Shown in pieces: positions 17,464-26,304 of a stretch of 64,000 nt of DNA (positions are counted from its first letter, which is position 1; every line of letters starts with the position of its first letter). The stretch is from Bacillus sp. ISL-7 (GTDB lineage Bacteria > Bacillota > Bacilli > Bacillales_B > DSM-18226). The notes beneath the pieces are model-generated. The model made no database searches and was not told the origin of the DNA. It saw only the letters and a program-made list of their open reading frames with translations. The DNA is taken from assembly GCF_018613065.1 (NCBI RefSeq), contig NZ_JAGGQW010000007.1:59771-123770 (forward strand), given 5' to 3'. A program made the position numbers and the translations under genes.

Positions 17464-18774
17464 CTACATTACTTCCTTCTCTTTCCTAATGGTAGGAGAT
17501 GCAACGGTGATCCCCGTTGTTTCTTCAAAATTAAATAGGCTAGTTGGGATATCGGTAAAACGCTCTAATTCATTGTACGCAGGAATACCGTGATAAGACA
17601 TATCTAAGCCCTCGTCTTCTTCCCGTTCTGTTGCTCGGAAACCAACTGTCATTGTGCATACCTTCGCAATAAAAGTTCCAGCAATTAGCCCCCAGACAAT
17701 GACTACCACTGCACCCAGTAATTGCACCTTTAAAAGCGAGAAATCACCAGTCGTTAAAAAGCCTTGGGACCGATCAAGCAATCCAACAGCAATCGTTCCA
17801 AACACACCACCGAAACCGTGAACGGCCACAGCCCCCACAGGATCATCCACCTTTAAATAATCGACTAACAGAGTAGCATAAATAACAAGCAAACCACTTA
17901 AAGCTCCAATCAGGATTGCGCTCCATTCAGAGACATAGGCACATCCGGCCGTTATGGCTACCAAACCAGCTAAAACACCATTTATCGTCATACTTGGATC
18001 GGCTTTTCCGAACTTTCGCATCGTCAAAAAGAGTGCTGCTGACCCGCCGCTTGCTCCAGCTAACATTGTATTAATAGCAATAGGCGCCAGCGCTGAGCTA
18101 GAGGCATCTAATGTACTTCCTGCATTAAAAGCAAACCATCCGAACCACAAAATAAAGGCTCCCGCTGAAGCTAACGGGATATTACTTGGGGCAAACACAT
18201 TAACGCTGCCATCCGAATTAAACCTTCCTTTTCTCGGTCCCAATAGCTTTGCCATAGCCAAAGCAGTAAATCCACCGAGTGCATGAATTGCTGCTGAACC
18301 CGCAAAATCCTTCATTCCTAACTTTGCTAGCCATCCGTCGCTGTTCCAAATCCAATGTCCAGAAAGTGGATAGATAATCATACAAATGAGCGCAGCAGTG
18401 ACTACATAGGCTTTAAAATTCATCCGTTCTGCTACTGCACCTGAAATAATCGAGACACATGCCACAGCAAACCCCATTTGAAAAAGAACGAAAGCAACAC
18501 TTGGCAATTCAAGAGAAAGTACAATTTTCTCTGGACTTCCAAGAAGACTGGTCCCAATGAACCCGAAGGCATCTTTTCCAAACATTACCCCAAATCCGAT
18601 AATCCAAAACGCCAAAGCTCCAATCGTTAAGTCCACAAAGATTTTCATCGTAACATTAACCGCATTTTTCGTTCGGACAAATCCAGCTTCCAGTAAACTA
18701 AATCCACCTTCCATAAACAAAACCATGGCTGCCGCAAGGACGACCCACACGGTATTTATATACATTAATTCCAT
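17464..18774 (-). CDS. amt: Ammonium transporter (Amt/NrgA)
   Basis: Eleven-helix Amt/MEP/Rh ammonium channel, about 436 residues. The family core is visible: VLFMEGGFSLLEAGFVRTKN, DFAGSAAIHALGGFTALAMA and VHGFGGVFGTIAVG. These hold the twin-histidine pore region (HALGG and HGFGG). The ATG at 18774 is preferred over the ORF start at 18792, because AAGGGGTG lies just before it and the upstream codons overlap glnB. It is downstream of glnB in one operon, the nrgAB pair in reversed order relative to B. subtilis. Transport is blocked by the PII protein when nitrogen is plentiful. Confidence 0.95.
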   Translation of the reverse strand: MELMYINTVWVVLAAAMVLFMEGGFSLLEAGFVRTKNAVNVTMKIFVDLTIGALAFWIIGFGVMFGKDAFGFIGTSLLGSPEKIVLSLELPSVAFVLFQMGFAVACVSIISGAVAERMNFKAYVVTAALICMIIYPLSGHWIWNSDGWLAKLGMKDFAGSAAIHALGGFTALAMAKLLGPRKGRFNSDGSVNVFAPSNIPLASAGAFILWFGWFAFNAGSTLDASSSALAPIAINTMLAGASGGSAALFLTMRKFGKADPSMTINGVLAGLVAITAGCAYVSEWSAILIGALSGLLVIYATLLVDYLKVDDPVGAVAVHGFGGVFGTIAVGLLDRSQGFLTTGDFSLLKVQLLGAVVVIVWGLIAGTFIAKVCTMTVGFRATEREEDEGLDMSYHGIPAYNELERFTDIPTSLFNFEETTGITVASPTIRKEKEVM

Positions 18775-18778
18775 AAGA

Positions 18779-19138
18779 TCACCCCTTATCATTCACTAGA
18801 TCATCAATATCATAGTCAATTGTCCCGGTCCGAATATTATAAGCTTCTAGAATTGGATAAATATATATTTTACCGTCCCCATCTTCACCGGTCTGGGCAG
18901 AATGAACGATGGTCTGGATGGTAGACTCTACCAAATAGTCCGAAAGAACAATTTCCATTTTTACTTTTGGATGGAGTGTCACTTGATAATTTTTTCCACG
19001 ATACACACCTTGCGTATCTTTTTGTTTCCCTCTTCCAACCACCTGTGAAACAGTAAAACCCGTAATTCCTAATTTTTTCAAACCCTTAATTGTATCTGTG
19101 AGCCTCTCCGGTCGAATGATTGCCTCAATCTTTTTCAA
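18779..19138 (-). CDS. glnB: Nitrogen regulatory protein PII (GlnB/NrgB)
   Basis: PII trimer subunit, about 119 residues. The start KKIEAIIRPERL, the T-loop region GRGKQKDTQGVYRGKNYQV and the C-loop TGEDGDGKIYIYPI are typical. I choose the TTG at 19138, because CGAGGAG lies eight bases before it and PII proteins begin M-K-K-I-E; the longer frame from 19174 lacks an SD. PII senses 2-oxoglutarate and ATP/ADP, binds Amt, and in Bacillus also TnrA. It is five bases upstream of amt. A TnrA box sits in the promoter. Confidence 0.93.
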   Translation of the reverse strand: MKKIEAIIRPERLTDTIKGLKKLGITGFTVSQVVGRGKQKDTQGVYRGKNYQVTLHPKVKMEIVLSDYLVESTIQTIVHSAQTGEDGDGKIYIYPILEAYNIRTGTIDYDIDDLVNDKG

Positions 19139-19176
19139 AGAATCAGCTCCTCGTGTTATATTTCCTAACATCAATA

Positions 19177-19193
19177 TGATAAAATATATAACA
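19177..19193 (-). promoter_or_regulatory. TnrA-type operator upstream of glnB-amt
   Basis: On the minus strand the 17-mer TGTTATATATTTTATCA matches the TnrA consensus TGTNANAWWWTNTNACA except at one position. It lies about 40 bases before the glnB start, the usual place for activation under nitrogen limitation. Confidence 0.7.
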
Positions 19194-19260
19194 TCTAGGT
19201 ATTCTCCGTCAATATTAATTTATGGAAATCGGAAAATTCTAAAAAGATTTGGGTTTATAA

Positions 19261-19303
19261 AAAAAGAAGGAGGCGGTTACATAACCGGCATCCTTCTTTT
19301 TCT
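19261..19303 (-). terminator. Terminator after the TerB-like gene
   Basis: AAAAAGAAGGA / TCCTTCTTTTT arms with an inner GGCGGTTA / TAACCGGC pairing. U-tracts exist on both strands. It lies downstream of the TerB-like gene on the minus strand. Confidence 0.75.
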
Positions 19304-19345
19304 ATACTAATAATTTTTAATTTGTCTGAGGAATAGTACGTTTTT

Positions 19346-19732
19346 TTATTTCAATGTCCCCTTAGACACCGTTAATTCCTTTATCTTAACAATCCAATCC
19401 TTGAAACTCCCATATTCACTTGAATCGAAGCCGAAGTACGACTTTATGAATTGGATGGTTTCGCTTTCTTGATCATGAAAAACTCCATCTGAATAGATGA
19501 GTTGAAGGAGTTCGGTTACGACGATGTTTTTTGAGCGTTCATTCTTAAATACTTTAAGGATTTCTCCAATTTCAAGACCCTTTATTTTATAATCCTCAAG
19601 TCCCATTTCCTTTTGGCACCTGATAAGTACGGAATTCTCAAATATAGATATTTTTCCATCAATTTTGGCAATCAGAGCAGCAAGTTCAAGAAACGCCTTC
19701 CTCTCCTCTGGCTGAAGTTCTGCTAGGAACAT
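19346..19732 (-). CDS. TerB-like (tellurite-resistance/DjlA N-domain) protein
   Basis: Small all-helical cytoplasmic protein of 128 residues. The pattern RKAFLELAALIAKIDGKIS, then LLQLIYSDGVFHDQESETIQFI resembles TerB/DUF533-type domains, which repeat an [LI]A..DG.[IV]...E acidic-loop motif. Such domains are thought to bind metal ions or act as membrane-stress sensors; the role here is unknown. AAAGGAG precedes the ATG. It is a single-gene unit between the glnB promoter and a small spore-like gene on the opposite strand. Confidence 0.65.
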   Translation of the reverse strand: MFLAELQPEERKAFLELAALIAKIDGKISIFENSVLIRCQKEMGLEDYKIKGLEIGEILKVFKNERSKNIVVTELLQLIYSDGVFHDQESETIQFIKSYFGFDSSEYGSFKDWIVKIKELTVSKGTLK

Positions 19733-19866
19733 TCCTTCACATCTCCTTTAAGGGTTTGTTCTAAGTATACGAAAAAAGTAGGAGAAAGTTTCAAATTGTT
19801 GTTTCTCCATTGAATAATTACATCCATACTACATATACTACTCTTTGTGTTTAGGAGGTGAAGATC

Positions 19867-20031
19867 ATGCCAAATCAGCAAAACAACCAGCAAAAAGGGA
19901 AATCCAATCCTAATCAACAAGGTTCAGGGTCACAGTATCACAAAGAGCATGCGAGCAATGTTCCAGATTACGGAGCAAACACGGTCGACCCCAATGCATT
20001 TACTAATACCACTGAAAACAATGAACAGTAA
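19867..20031 (+). CDS. Small hydrophilic Asn/Gln-rich protein (54 residues)
   Basis: A complete small gene that is easily missed. GGAGGTG lies 5-11 bases before ATG 19867, and a stop at 20029 is followed by a strong terminator at 20046. The product (MPNQQNNQQKGKSNPNQQG..., ending in ENNEQ) is almost entirely Asn, Gln, Ser, Gly, Lys and acidic residues, with no hydrophobic core. That composition is common in small spore-associated proteins of Bacilli. The upstream DNA has sporulation-promoter-like words (TGAATA, CATATAC), but the spacing is not convincing. Family not recognised. Confidence 0.7.
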   Translation: MPNQQNNQQKGKSNPNQQGSGSQYHKEHASNVPDYGANTVDPNAFTNTTENNEQ

Positions 20032-20045
20032 TTATGAATTTTTTA

Positions 20046-20074
20046 GACGCCCTATTGTGGCGTTTTTCTTTTTT
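20046..20074 (+). terminator. Terminator after the 54-residue gene
   Basis: ACGCC / GGCGT arms with a 7-base loop followed by TTTTTCTTTTTT. Confidence 0.75.
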
Positions 20075-20095
20075 ACCCTCTGTTAACACACTATT

Positions 20096-20530
20096 TCAAG
20101 ACTCAAGAATATCCTTAATATTTTTTAAATCTTTCATGTTTGCTCGCCTCATCATTGGAGCCATAAACGGTGCAAACACTTTTGAAAAACCGCTTGGATT
20201 TCCCTTGTTCCTTAAGGTCATTCTTGTTTGATTGACTTCTAAGGCTTCCCAAGTATAGGTAGTTTCCATTGGAAAAGGTCCCTGTGCGGTTTTCATAACC
20301 AGCTTTTTTTCTGGAATAAACTCTGTAATTTCATAGATATAGGCAAGTTCTCTCCCGAGGAATTGTGCTTTAAAGGCCACTCTTGAACCCAAGGTTAATG
20401 GTTTTTCGGTTTGCCATTCGGCTGATTGAATATTAACATACCATTCTGGGGCGTTGTCAGGATTGGCTGCATATTTTGAAACTTGTCCAACTGGGCGTTC
20501 GATAATTATTTCTGTAAAAACATCAACCAC
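20096..20530 (-). CDS. SRPBCC-family (START/polyketide cyclase-like) protein
   Basis: Single-domain helix-grip protein of about 144 residues. FTEIIIERPVGQVSKYAANPDNAPEWY at the start, the central strands (GSRVAFKAQFLGRELAYIYEITEF) and a long C-terminal helix (MMRRANMKDLKNIKDIL) fit the SRPBCC fold, which binds small hydrophobic ligands. The GTG at 20530 is the likely start, because GGAGG lies about eight bases before it; the longer TTG start at 20554 has no SD. Monocistronic; function unknown. Confidence 0.8.
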   Translation of the reverse strand: MVDVFTEIIIERPVGQVSKYAANPDNAPEWYVNIQSAEWQTEKPLTLGSRVAFKAQFLGRELAYIYEITEFIPEKKLVMKTAQGPFPMETTYTWEALEVNQTRMTLRNKGNPSGFSKVFAPFMAPMMRRANMKDLKNIKDILES

Positions 20531-20899
20531 ATGTTTGACCTCCGTAACCTTCAACTTTTAGGATCTATTTTTTCTACATAATTTTTTAGCAACGTGCCAA
20601 GCAAATATTTCCACCTCGTAGGGGATCGCTAATTCTCCTCCTGTTTACATTTAGTTAAATATTACCACAATCATTCTCCCTTTAGTCGTGCCCATTTTAA
20701 ATAGGTTCCATTACGTAAGATTTTGTTCATCTTAATCTTAGAGGATGGAAGTTTGTACTACTAAAGTGTTATAGTTAGATAATACAGTTAATTTCAATTC
20801 GGCTCCCCATTTGGATTTTACGTTTCAAAAGTTTAATATCGAATGAATATGGCCTACTTTTCAACAAGGTAAAGTAGAGAATCGACAAGAGGTGTAATC
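20531..20899. other. Intergenic region upstream of ilvE, nothing certain
   Basis: About 370 AT-rich bases between divergent genes. I looked for a T-box leader (AGGGUGGNACCGCG) and for a CodY box and saw neither. No ORF with an SD, and no strong hairpin. It presumably holds the ilvE and SRPBCC promoters; AGAGGTG at 20889-20895 is the ilvE ribosome binding site. Confidence 0.5.
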
Positions 20900-21970
20900 A
20901 TGAAACAAGAAATTGGATTTATTCAAAGAGAAGTTTTAAAGGAAAAGCCTGATTTTGCTTCACTTGGTTTTGGTAAGTATTTTAGCGATTATATGTTTGT
21001 TATGGATTATCAACATGAAATCGGATGGTATGACCCGAGAATTACTCCATACGAGCCATTAACACTCGATCCTTCTGCGATGGTTTTTCACTATGGACAA
21101 GCTATATTTGAGGGCATGAAGGCCTATAAGACAGCAGATGGAACGATCCAGCTCTTCCGCCCTGAAAAAAACATGAGGCGATTGAATGATTCATGCGAAA
21201 GACTGTGCATTCCCCAAATTGATGAGGATTTCTTATTAAATGCCATTAAACAATTGATTTTAACAGAAAAGGATTGGATTCCTGATGGAGAAGGGACTTC
21301 TCTATACATTCGTCCGTTTATTTTCTCAACCGAACCTTATCTTGGTGTTCGTCCTGCGAAACAATATAAATTGCTAGTCATTCTCTCTCCATCGGGAGCA
21401 TATTATGGTGACCAATTAAGTCCTGTTAGGATTTATGTGGAAGAACAGTATGTTCGGGCTGTTATTGGCGGAGTGGGCCATGTGAAGACTGCTGGAAATT
21501 ATGCGGCTAGTCTGAAAGCACAAGAAAAAGCTGATGAAAATGGTTTTGCTCAAATCCTCTGGCTTGATGCAAAAGAGAAGAAATATGTCGAAGAAGTTGG
21601 CAGCATGAATATCTTCTTCAAGATCAATGGTGAAGTGGTAACACCAAGATTAAACGGAAGCATTTTACCAGGTGTCACCCGTGATTCGGTTATTGAATTA
21701 CTAAAATATTGGAATATTCCTGTACGCGAAGAGAAAATTTCAATTGAAGAGGTTTTTGCAGCACATGCGCGCGGCGAGCTTGAAGAAGTTTTTGGTGCAG
21801 GAACAGCTGCTGTTATTTCCCCTGTTGGCGAATTAACTTGGAATGACCAAGCGATTACAATAAATGACGGTCAAATCGGCGAACTTTCTCAGAGCCTCTA
21901 TGATGAAATGACCGGAATCCAACTTGGAAAAAAAGAAGATCCATTTAACTGGACAGTGAAAGTTGCCTAG
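20900..21970 (+). CDS. ilvE: Branched-chain amino acid aminotransferase
   Basis: Class IV PLP aminotransferase, 356 residues, of the long (type II) BCAT form. It catalyses the last step of Leu/Ile/Val synthesis and the first step of their breakdown, with 2-oxoglutarate/glutamate as partner. HYGQAIFEGMKAYK near residue 75, the PLP lysine in GHVKTAGNYAAS, EEVGSMNIFF and GAGTAAVISPV are all present. Single gene flanked by its own promoter region and a strong terminator. No T-box leader, so control by tRNA charging is not indicated. Confidence 0.95.
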   Translation: MKQEIGFIQREVLKEKPDFASLGFGKYFSDYMFVMDYQHEIGWYDPRITPYEPLTLDPSAMVFHYGQAIFEGMKAYKTADGTIQLFRPEKNMRRLNDSCERLCIPQIDEDFLLNAIKQLILTEKDWIPDGEGTSLYIRPFIFSTEPYLGVRPAKQYKLLVILSPSGAYYGDQLSPVRIYVEEQYVRAVIGGVGHVKTAGNYAASLKAQEKADENGFAQILWLDAKEKKYVEEVGSMNIFFKINGEVVTPRLNGSILPGVTRDSVIELLKYWNIPVREEKISIEEVFAAHARGELEEVFGAGTAAVISPVGELTWNDQAITINDGQIGELSQSLYDEMTGIQLGKKEDPFNWTVKVA

Positions 21971-21982
21971 GTGGAAGTTTAA

Positions 21983-22022
21983 AAATAAGGCGAACAGTGC
22001 CATTCACTGTTCGCTTATTTTT
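21983..22022 (+). terminator. Terminator after ilvE (GCGAACAG hairpin family, copy 2)
   Basis: AAATAAGgCGAACAGTG / CACTGTTCGCTTATTT arms with loop CCATT and a T-run. The core GCGAACAGTG stem recurs at 14717 and 43623. Confidence 0.85.
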
Positions 22023-22058
22023 TGGGGCTATGTTAAAGCTCATTGTTGATTTTGGCAC

Positions 22059-22148
22059 ATGTGATTGGAGCGGAAGGCGCGAAGACTCCTGCGGGAGGCT
22101 CCCCTGACCGCCCGCGGAAAGCGAAGCGCCTGGAGCGGAAATCAACAG
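22059..22148. repeat. GC-rich Bacillaceae interspersed repeat
   Basis: A block of about 90 bases, clearly GC-richer than its surroundings, carries GGAGCGGAAGGCGCGAAGAC, CTCCTGCGGGAGG and GCGAAGCGCCTGGAGCGGAA. It has internal inverted repeats (GGAGCGGAA at both ends; CTCCTGCGGGAG hairpin). Sequences of this type recur in intergenic regions of many Bacillaceae genomes (established from memory, not searched). It is the only copy I see in the window. It lies between the ilvE terminator and the antiporter promoter. Confidence 0.75.
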
Positions 22149-22250
22149 ACCAGTTTAACTGAGTCTTTTTTTTAAAAAAGTGAAATTTCCCTCTCTAATG
22201 TGTTGAAAAATATCTTTGTTACACAAAATACTTAGGAGAGGAGACATGAA

Positions 22251-24284
22251 ATGGAATTTTTTCTACTTACACTTTTATTGCTCGCTGTTATCGGCTTGTC
22301 CAGTTTCATCCATCATTTTATGCCATACATACCAGTGCCGCTGGTTCAAATTGCACTAGGGGTTTTACTTGCGGCACTTCCAATAGGAATTCATATCCCA
22401 ATGGAGCCGGAATTGTTCTTCGTTTTATTTATCGCTCCCCTGCTTTTTCATGATGGAAAAAATGTTTCACGGCACGCATTATGGAAATTACGAAAACCAA
22501 TCCTATTGCTAGCTCTTGGGCTTGTGTTTGTTACCGTATTCGCAATTGGATACTTAATCTATTGGCTCATCCCGTCGATACCATTGCCTGCTGCTTTTGC
22601 GTTAGCGGCCATCCTTTCTCCTACTGATGTTGTTGCCGTGAGTGCCATTTCAAGCAGGGTAAAGATACCGCAAACAATTATGCATATCCTTGAAGGGGAA
22701 GGGCTCATGAATGATGCCTCCGGTTTAGTAGCGTTTAAATTTGCAGTAGCCGCCACTGTGACGGGTGTTTTTTCATTGGCTGAGGCAAGCTGGAGCTTTT
22801 TAATTATTTCCATTGGAGGTTTAGTAGGTGGTGCCATTCTTGCCGTCCTTATTATCCAATTGAAAATCTTTATTCGACGGCTGGGGATGGAGGATGTAAC
22901 GATTCACATGCTCATCCAACTCCTCACCCCTTTTGTGATTTTTTACCTGGTTGAGCATTTCCATCTCTCCGGCATTTTATCTGTCGTAGCAGCAGGCATT
23001 GTTCATACCATCTATCGCGATCGTGACCAATCCCCTGCATTGCAATTGCAAGTGGTTTCTCAAAGTACCTGGACCGTACTTATCTATATTCTGAACGGAT
23101 TGGTATTTGTGCTGTTGGGCTTACAAATACCAAGTGTCATTAGTGAAATTTTTCAAGACCCATTGTTTAATAATTGGGAAGTGAGTAAGTATATTTTTAT
23201 CATTTCTGCTTCACTTTTCGTCCTTCGCTTCTTGTGGATCGGGGCTGCCTGGCATTGGGGCTGGCTGAAAAAGCAAATCCAAATGCCTTCGATGAGAGCG
23301 ATTGGCATCATTACGATTTCAGGTGTACGAGGGGCTGTTACACTAGCCGGTGCATTTACGATTCCCTATGTACTTGAGGATGGAAGTCCCTTTCCTCAGC
23401 GCTCATTATTCATCTTTATTGCTGCTGGGGTAATACTTGTAACACTAGTAGCAGCGAGTACTTTCTTGCCGATTCTCGCCAAGCCGGATAAAGGAAATAC
23501 GGATAAACTTAAGGAGGAAATGGAACAGGTTGCTATGCTCCGGACAATTGACTCCGCGATTCGTTCGATTCGGGAATTGATGAATGATGAAAATCGTGGA
23601 GCAGCTGTCTCCGTTATTTCAGCATACACTCAAATTCGGAATCGCCTAACTAATGTAAGTGATGAAAACTCCGAGCGACTGAAATTAGTAGAAAATGAAA
23701 TTCGGATGAAGGCCCTTGATGCCGAAGCCAACTACATCGAAAAATTGAAAAAAGAGGGACAAATTGACCGTGAAATGACTTATATGTCTGAAGAACATAT
23801 CCATCGGATGAGGCTCGCGGTTACAAACCGAATCCACTTCCGTAGATTATTTATTTGGACCTTGGTTAAAAGAAGTTTGTACCAGGTTGTACATCTTTTT
23901 CTGCCAAATAACAAAGAACGGCTTATACATCGCCAAGCACAAATAAAAAAGATCATCCGACTAAAAGTAAACATGGCGAAAGCAGCTATTCAGTATTTGA
24001 AGAATCAAATGACTTCTGAAAATGCCAATATTTATTTAGTCATTATTGGAGAATATAGCGAATTAATCATGAAATTAAAACTAGCCAAAAAAGGCGCAGA
24101 TTCTACTCACTACACACAATTACAAAGAGAATTACGAGTGAAAGCCTTTCAAGCAGAACGTGATGAAATACAGAACTTGTACGAAGAGGGTGAAATCACT
24201 ATCGATGTCACACGGAAAATTCGTAAGCAGATCAATATACGGGAAGCCTATTGGATGGAAGAAAGTAGTTTGCATTCTCATTAA
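22251..24284 (+). CDS. CPA1-type Na+/H+ antiporter with long cytoplasmic tail
   Basis: Monovalent cation/proton antiporter, 677 residues. About 12 transmembrane helices occupy residues 1-410, with the CPA1 active-site motif AAILSPTDVVAV and GEGLMNDASGLVAFKFA. The last 250 residues are charged and helical, a regulatory tail as in NhaP/YjcE-like proteins. It exports Na+ or K+ for pH and salt homeostasis. AGGAGAGGAG lies before the ATG. It is a single-gene unit with terminator at 24306. The ion specificity cannot be told from sequence. Confidence 0.93.
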   Translation: MEFFLLTLLLLAVIGLSSFIHHFMPYIPVPLVQIALGVLLAALPIGIHIPMEPELFFVLFIAPLLFHDGKNVSRHALWKLRKPILLLALGLVFVTVFAIGYLIYWLIPSIPLPAAFALAAILSPTDVVAVSAISSRVKIPQTIMHILEGEGLMNDASGLVAFKFAVAATVTGVFSLAEASWSFLIISIGGLVGGAILAVLIIQLKIFIRRLGMEDVTIHMLIQLLTPFVIFYLVEHFHLSGILSVVAAGIVHTIYRDRDQSPALQLQVVSQSTWTVLIYILNGLVFVLLGLQIPSVISEIFQDPLFNNWEVSKYIFIISASLFVLRFLWIGAAWHWGWLKKQIQMPSMRAIGIITISGVRGAVTLAGAFTIPYVLEDGSPFPQRSLFIFIAAGVILVTLVAASTFLPILAKPDKGNTDKLKEEMEQVAMLRTIDSAIRSIRELMNDENRGAAVSVISAYTQIRNRLTNVSDENSERLKLVENEIRMKALDAEANYIEKLKKEGQIDREMTYMSEEHIHRMRLAVTNRIHFRRLFIWTLVKRSLYQVVHLFLPNNKERLIHRQAQIKKIIRLKVNMAKAAIQYLKNQMTSENANIYLVIIGEYSELIMKLKLAKKGADSTHYTQLQRELRVKAFQAERDEIQNLYEEGEITIDVTRKIRKQINIREAYWMEESSLHSH

Positions 24285-24305
24285 TGAAATATCAAGAAGA
24301 ACGAA

Positions 24306-24340
24306 GGCGGCAGGAACAATATCTCTGCCGCCTCTTTCCT
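24306..24340 (+). terminator. Terminator after the antiporter gene
   Basis: GGCGGCAG / CTGCCGCC arms with an 11-base loop, followed by TCTTTCCTT. Confidence 0.65.
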
Positions 24341-24561
24341 TGGAATAACTTCATAATGTTCAGGCATGTTAACACCCCTTTCAACCTATATTTATTATTT
24401 TTATTTTTTACTTAATAGCTTTAAAAAATTCTTTTTTAGAGTGAATGAGTTCCCGCAGACTTAAACGTTTAATAGATATTTACATAGAGTTAATCAAGAC
24501 ATATTTTACTTTCTCCAGTACATCCTAAAAAGAAGAACCTTGTGGACGGAGGATGAAAAAC

Positions 24562-25770
24562 TTGAACATCGATGATATCATCATTGCACGGGATAAAATG
24601 AAGGGAATTGTCCATATGACACCCCTTGATTATTCCAAAACATTTAGTCAGCTCGCTCATAATGAAGTCTATTTAAAGCTTGAGAACCTTCAAAAAACAG
24701 GCTCCTTTAAAGTAAGGGGCTCTTACAATAAGCTTAATTCACTATCAAAGGATGAACTAACAAAGGGAGTAATCGCTGCTTCTGCTGGAAACCATGCTCA
24801 AGGAGTAGCGTATTCAAGTCAAATGCTTGGCGTACCATGCAAAATTGTGATGCCTAAAGGCGCTCCACTTAGTAAAATTCTAGCCACAAAACAATATGGC
24901 GCTGAAGTAATTTTAGAGGGGGCCACATTCGATGATGCTCTCTCCTATGCATTAAAACTGAAAGAGCAACTCGATGCGACCTTTATTCATGCTTTTGACG
25001 ATGAGACTATCATGACAGGACAAGGTACGGTCGGGTTAGAAATCCTCGACCAGCTTCCAGATGTGGAAGCGGTTATTTGCCCAATTGGCGGCGGTGGACT
25101 CATTGCTGGAGTTTCTATGGCAGTAAAGGAAAAAAATCCCCATATATCTGTTTACGGTGTTCAAGCCCTTGCCTGCCCAAGTATGAAGCAGTCCTTGTTT
25201 GAAAATAAACCTGTAATGGTTGACTCCACACCCACAATGGCTGATGGGATCGCGGTTAAAAAACCAGGGTTGAGGCCCTTTGAAATCGTTCAAAAATACG
25301 TGGATGATGTTTTTTGTGTCGATGAAATGGAAATTGCCAGGACCATGCTAATGGTTTTGGAGAGGAATAAGCTTTTAGTTGAGGGGTCGGGCGCCGTCTC
25401 ACTTGCTTCCTTACTTTATGAAAAATTGAATATTAAGGAGAAAAAAGTGGTTGCTGTATTAAGCGGCGGAAATGTAGATATGAATTTTATTTCAAGAATT
25501 ATCGAACGCGGTTTAGTTGAATCTGGAAGGTATGCTAATTTTACGATTACTTTAAAAGATAAACCTGGTGAACTTCAACGAGTATTGAGTTCAATAACCG
25601 ATTTAGACGCCAACGTTCAATCTGTTAATCTCCATCGGATTGGCAAAGATATTTATCCTGGCTATGCCCAAATTGAGATTTCAGTCGAGACAAAGAATCA
25701 CGATCATATTGAACAGCTGCATAAAGTTCTTACCGAGAAAAACTATCATGTGGAAATGGGGAATTACTAG
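24562..25770 (+). CDS. ilvA: Threonine ammonia-lyase (threonine dehydratase) with ACT domain
   Basis: PLP enzyme converting threonine to 2-oxobutanoate, 402-405 residues. The PLP lysine lies in GSFKVRGSYNK. ASAGNHAQGVA, the glycine loop CPIGGGGLIAG and VLSGGNVD are present. One C-terminal ACT domain follows (ITLKDKPGELQRVLSSITDL), as in the TdcB-like short form. The frame has ATG at 24553 directly after GGAGG, too close to be used; the TTG at 24562 has ideal nine-base spacing, so I start there. Isolated from other ilv genes. It could be biosynthetic or catabolic. Confidence 0.93.
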   Translation: MNIDDIIIARDKMKGIVHMTPLDYSKTFSQLAHNEVYLKLENLQKTGSFKVRGSYNKLNSLSKDELTKGVIAASAGNHAQGVAYSSQMLGVPCKIVMPKGAPLSKILATKQYGAEVILEGATFDDALSYALKLKEQLDATFIHAFDDETIMTGQGTVGLEILDQLPDVEAVICPIGGGGLIAGVSMAVKEKNPHISVYGVQALACPSMKQSLFENKPVMVDSTPTMADGIAVKKPGLRPFEIVQKYVDDVFCVDEMEIARTMLMVLERNKLLVEGSGAVSLASLLYEKLNIKEKKVVAVLSGGNVDMNFISRIIERGLVESGRYANFTITLKDKPGELQRVLSSITDLDANVQSVNLHRIGKDIYPGYAQIEISVETKNHDHIEQLHKVLTEKNYHVEMGNY

Positions 25771-25772
25771 GA

Positions 25773-25797
25773 GCTAGGCTTTATACCTAGCCCTTTT
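25773..25797 (+). terminator. Terminator after ilvA
   Basis: GCTAGG / CCTAGC arms with a 7-base loop and CCCTTTTC tail. Confidence 0.6.
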
Positions 25798-25809
25798 CAT
25801 TCTTAGACA

Positions 25810-26151
25810 CTATAATAACTTCTTAACAAATTCAGATTTTAAACTCATCGTGCCAAAACCATCAATTTTACAATCAATATTGTGGTCGCCATCCACTAAA
25901 CGGATGTTTTTAACCTTTGTACCTGCTTTTAAAACAGATGAACTTCCTTTTACTTTTAGGTCTTTGATGACTGTAATAGAGTCCCCATCGGTTAAAACAT
26001 TTCCATTTGAATCTTTAACAATATTTTGGTCTTCATTTTCTGTATCTGATTCTAAATTCCATTCATGAGCACATTCCGGGCAAACAAAAAGGCTTCCATC
26101 CTCGTACGTGTATTCGGAATGACATTTAGGGCAATTTGGCAAATTAGACAT
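25810..26151 (-). CDS. PhnA/YjdM zinc-ribbon protein
   Basis: PhnA-family protein of about 113 residues. The N-terminal zinc ribbon has CPKC...CPEC ([24 protein letters not shown]). The C-terminal SH3-like PhnA domain shows [37 protein letters not shown] in segments. The role in the cell is not settled; despite its name the family is not part of the C-P lyase. I take MSNLPNC at 26151 as the start because relatives begin there; the frame reaches 26172. Confidence 0.85.
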   Translation of the reverse strand: MSNLPNCPKCHSEYTYEDGSLFVCPECAHEWNLESDTENEDQNIVKDSNGNVLTDGDSITVIKDLKVKGSSSVLKAGTKVKNIRLVDGDHNIDCKIDGFGTMSLKSEFVKKLL

Positions 26152-26248
26152 ATGTTCATTTCTTCCATTCATCCCTGTTATTCTAATACATCCGAGGGTT
26201 TCTAGTCTAGGCGGTTATAATTGGTTTTAAAACACTTTCAAAAAAAGA

Positions 26249-26292
26249 GTGCCTGACACCAATTCGGTAATCCCCGAATTGGTGTCAGGCAC
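26249..26292 (-). terminator. Terminator after hxlAB built from two inverted GTGCCTGACACC repeats
   Basis: Nineteen-base perfect arms from GTGCCTGACACC + AATTCGG and its complement, with a six-base loop. On the minus strand it is followed by TCTTTTTTT, so it terminates the hxl transcript. One of several copies of this 12-mer in the window. Confidence 0.85.
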
Positions 26293-26304
26293 CATTCACT
26301 TTTC

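Noticed and set aside
20531..20899. T-box leader for ilvE (and 24341-24561 for ilvA)
   Set aside because: No AGGGUGGNACCGCG-type box, no specifier stem and no antiterminator/terminator pair before either gene.
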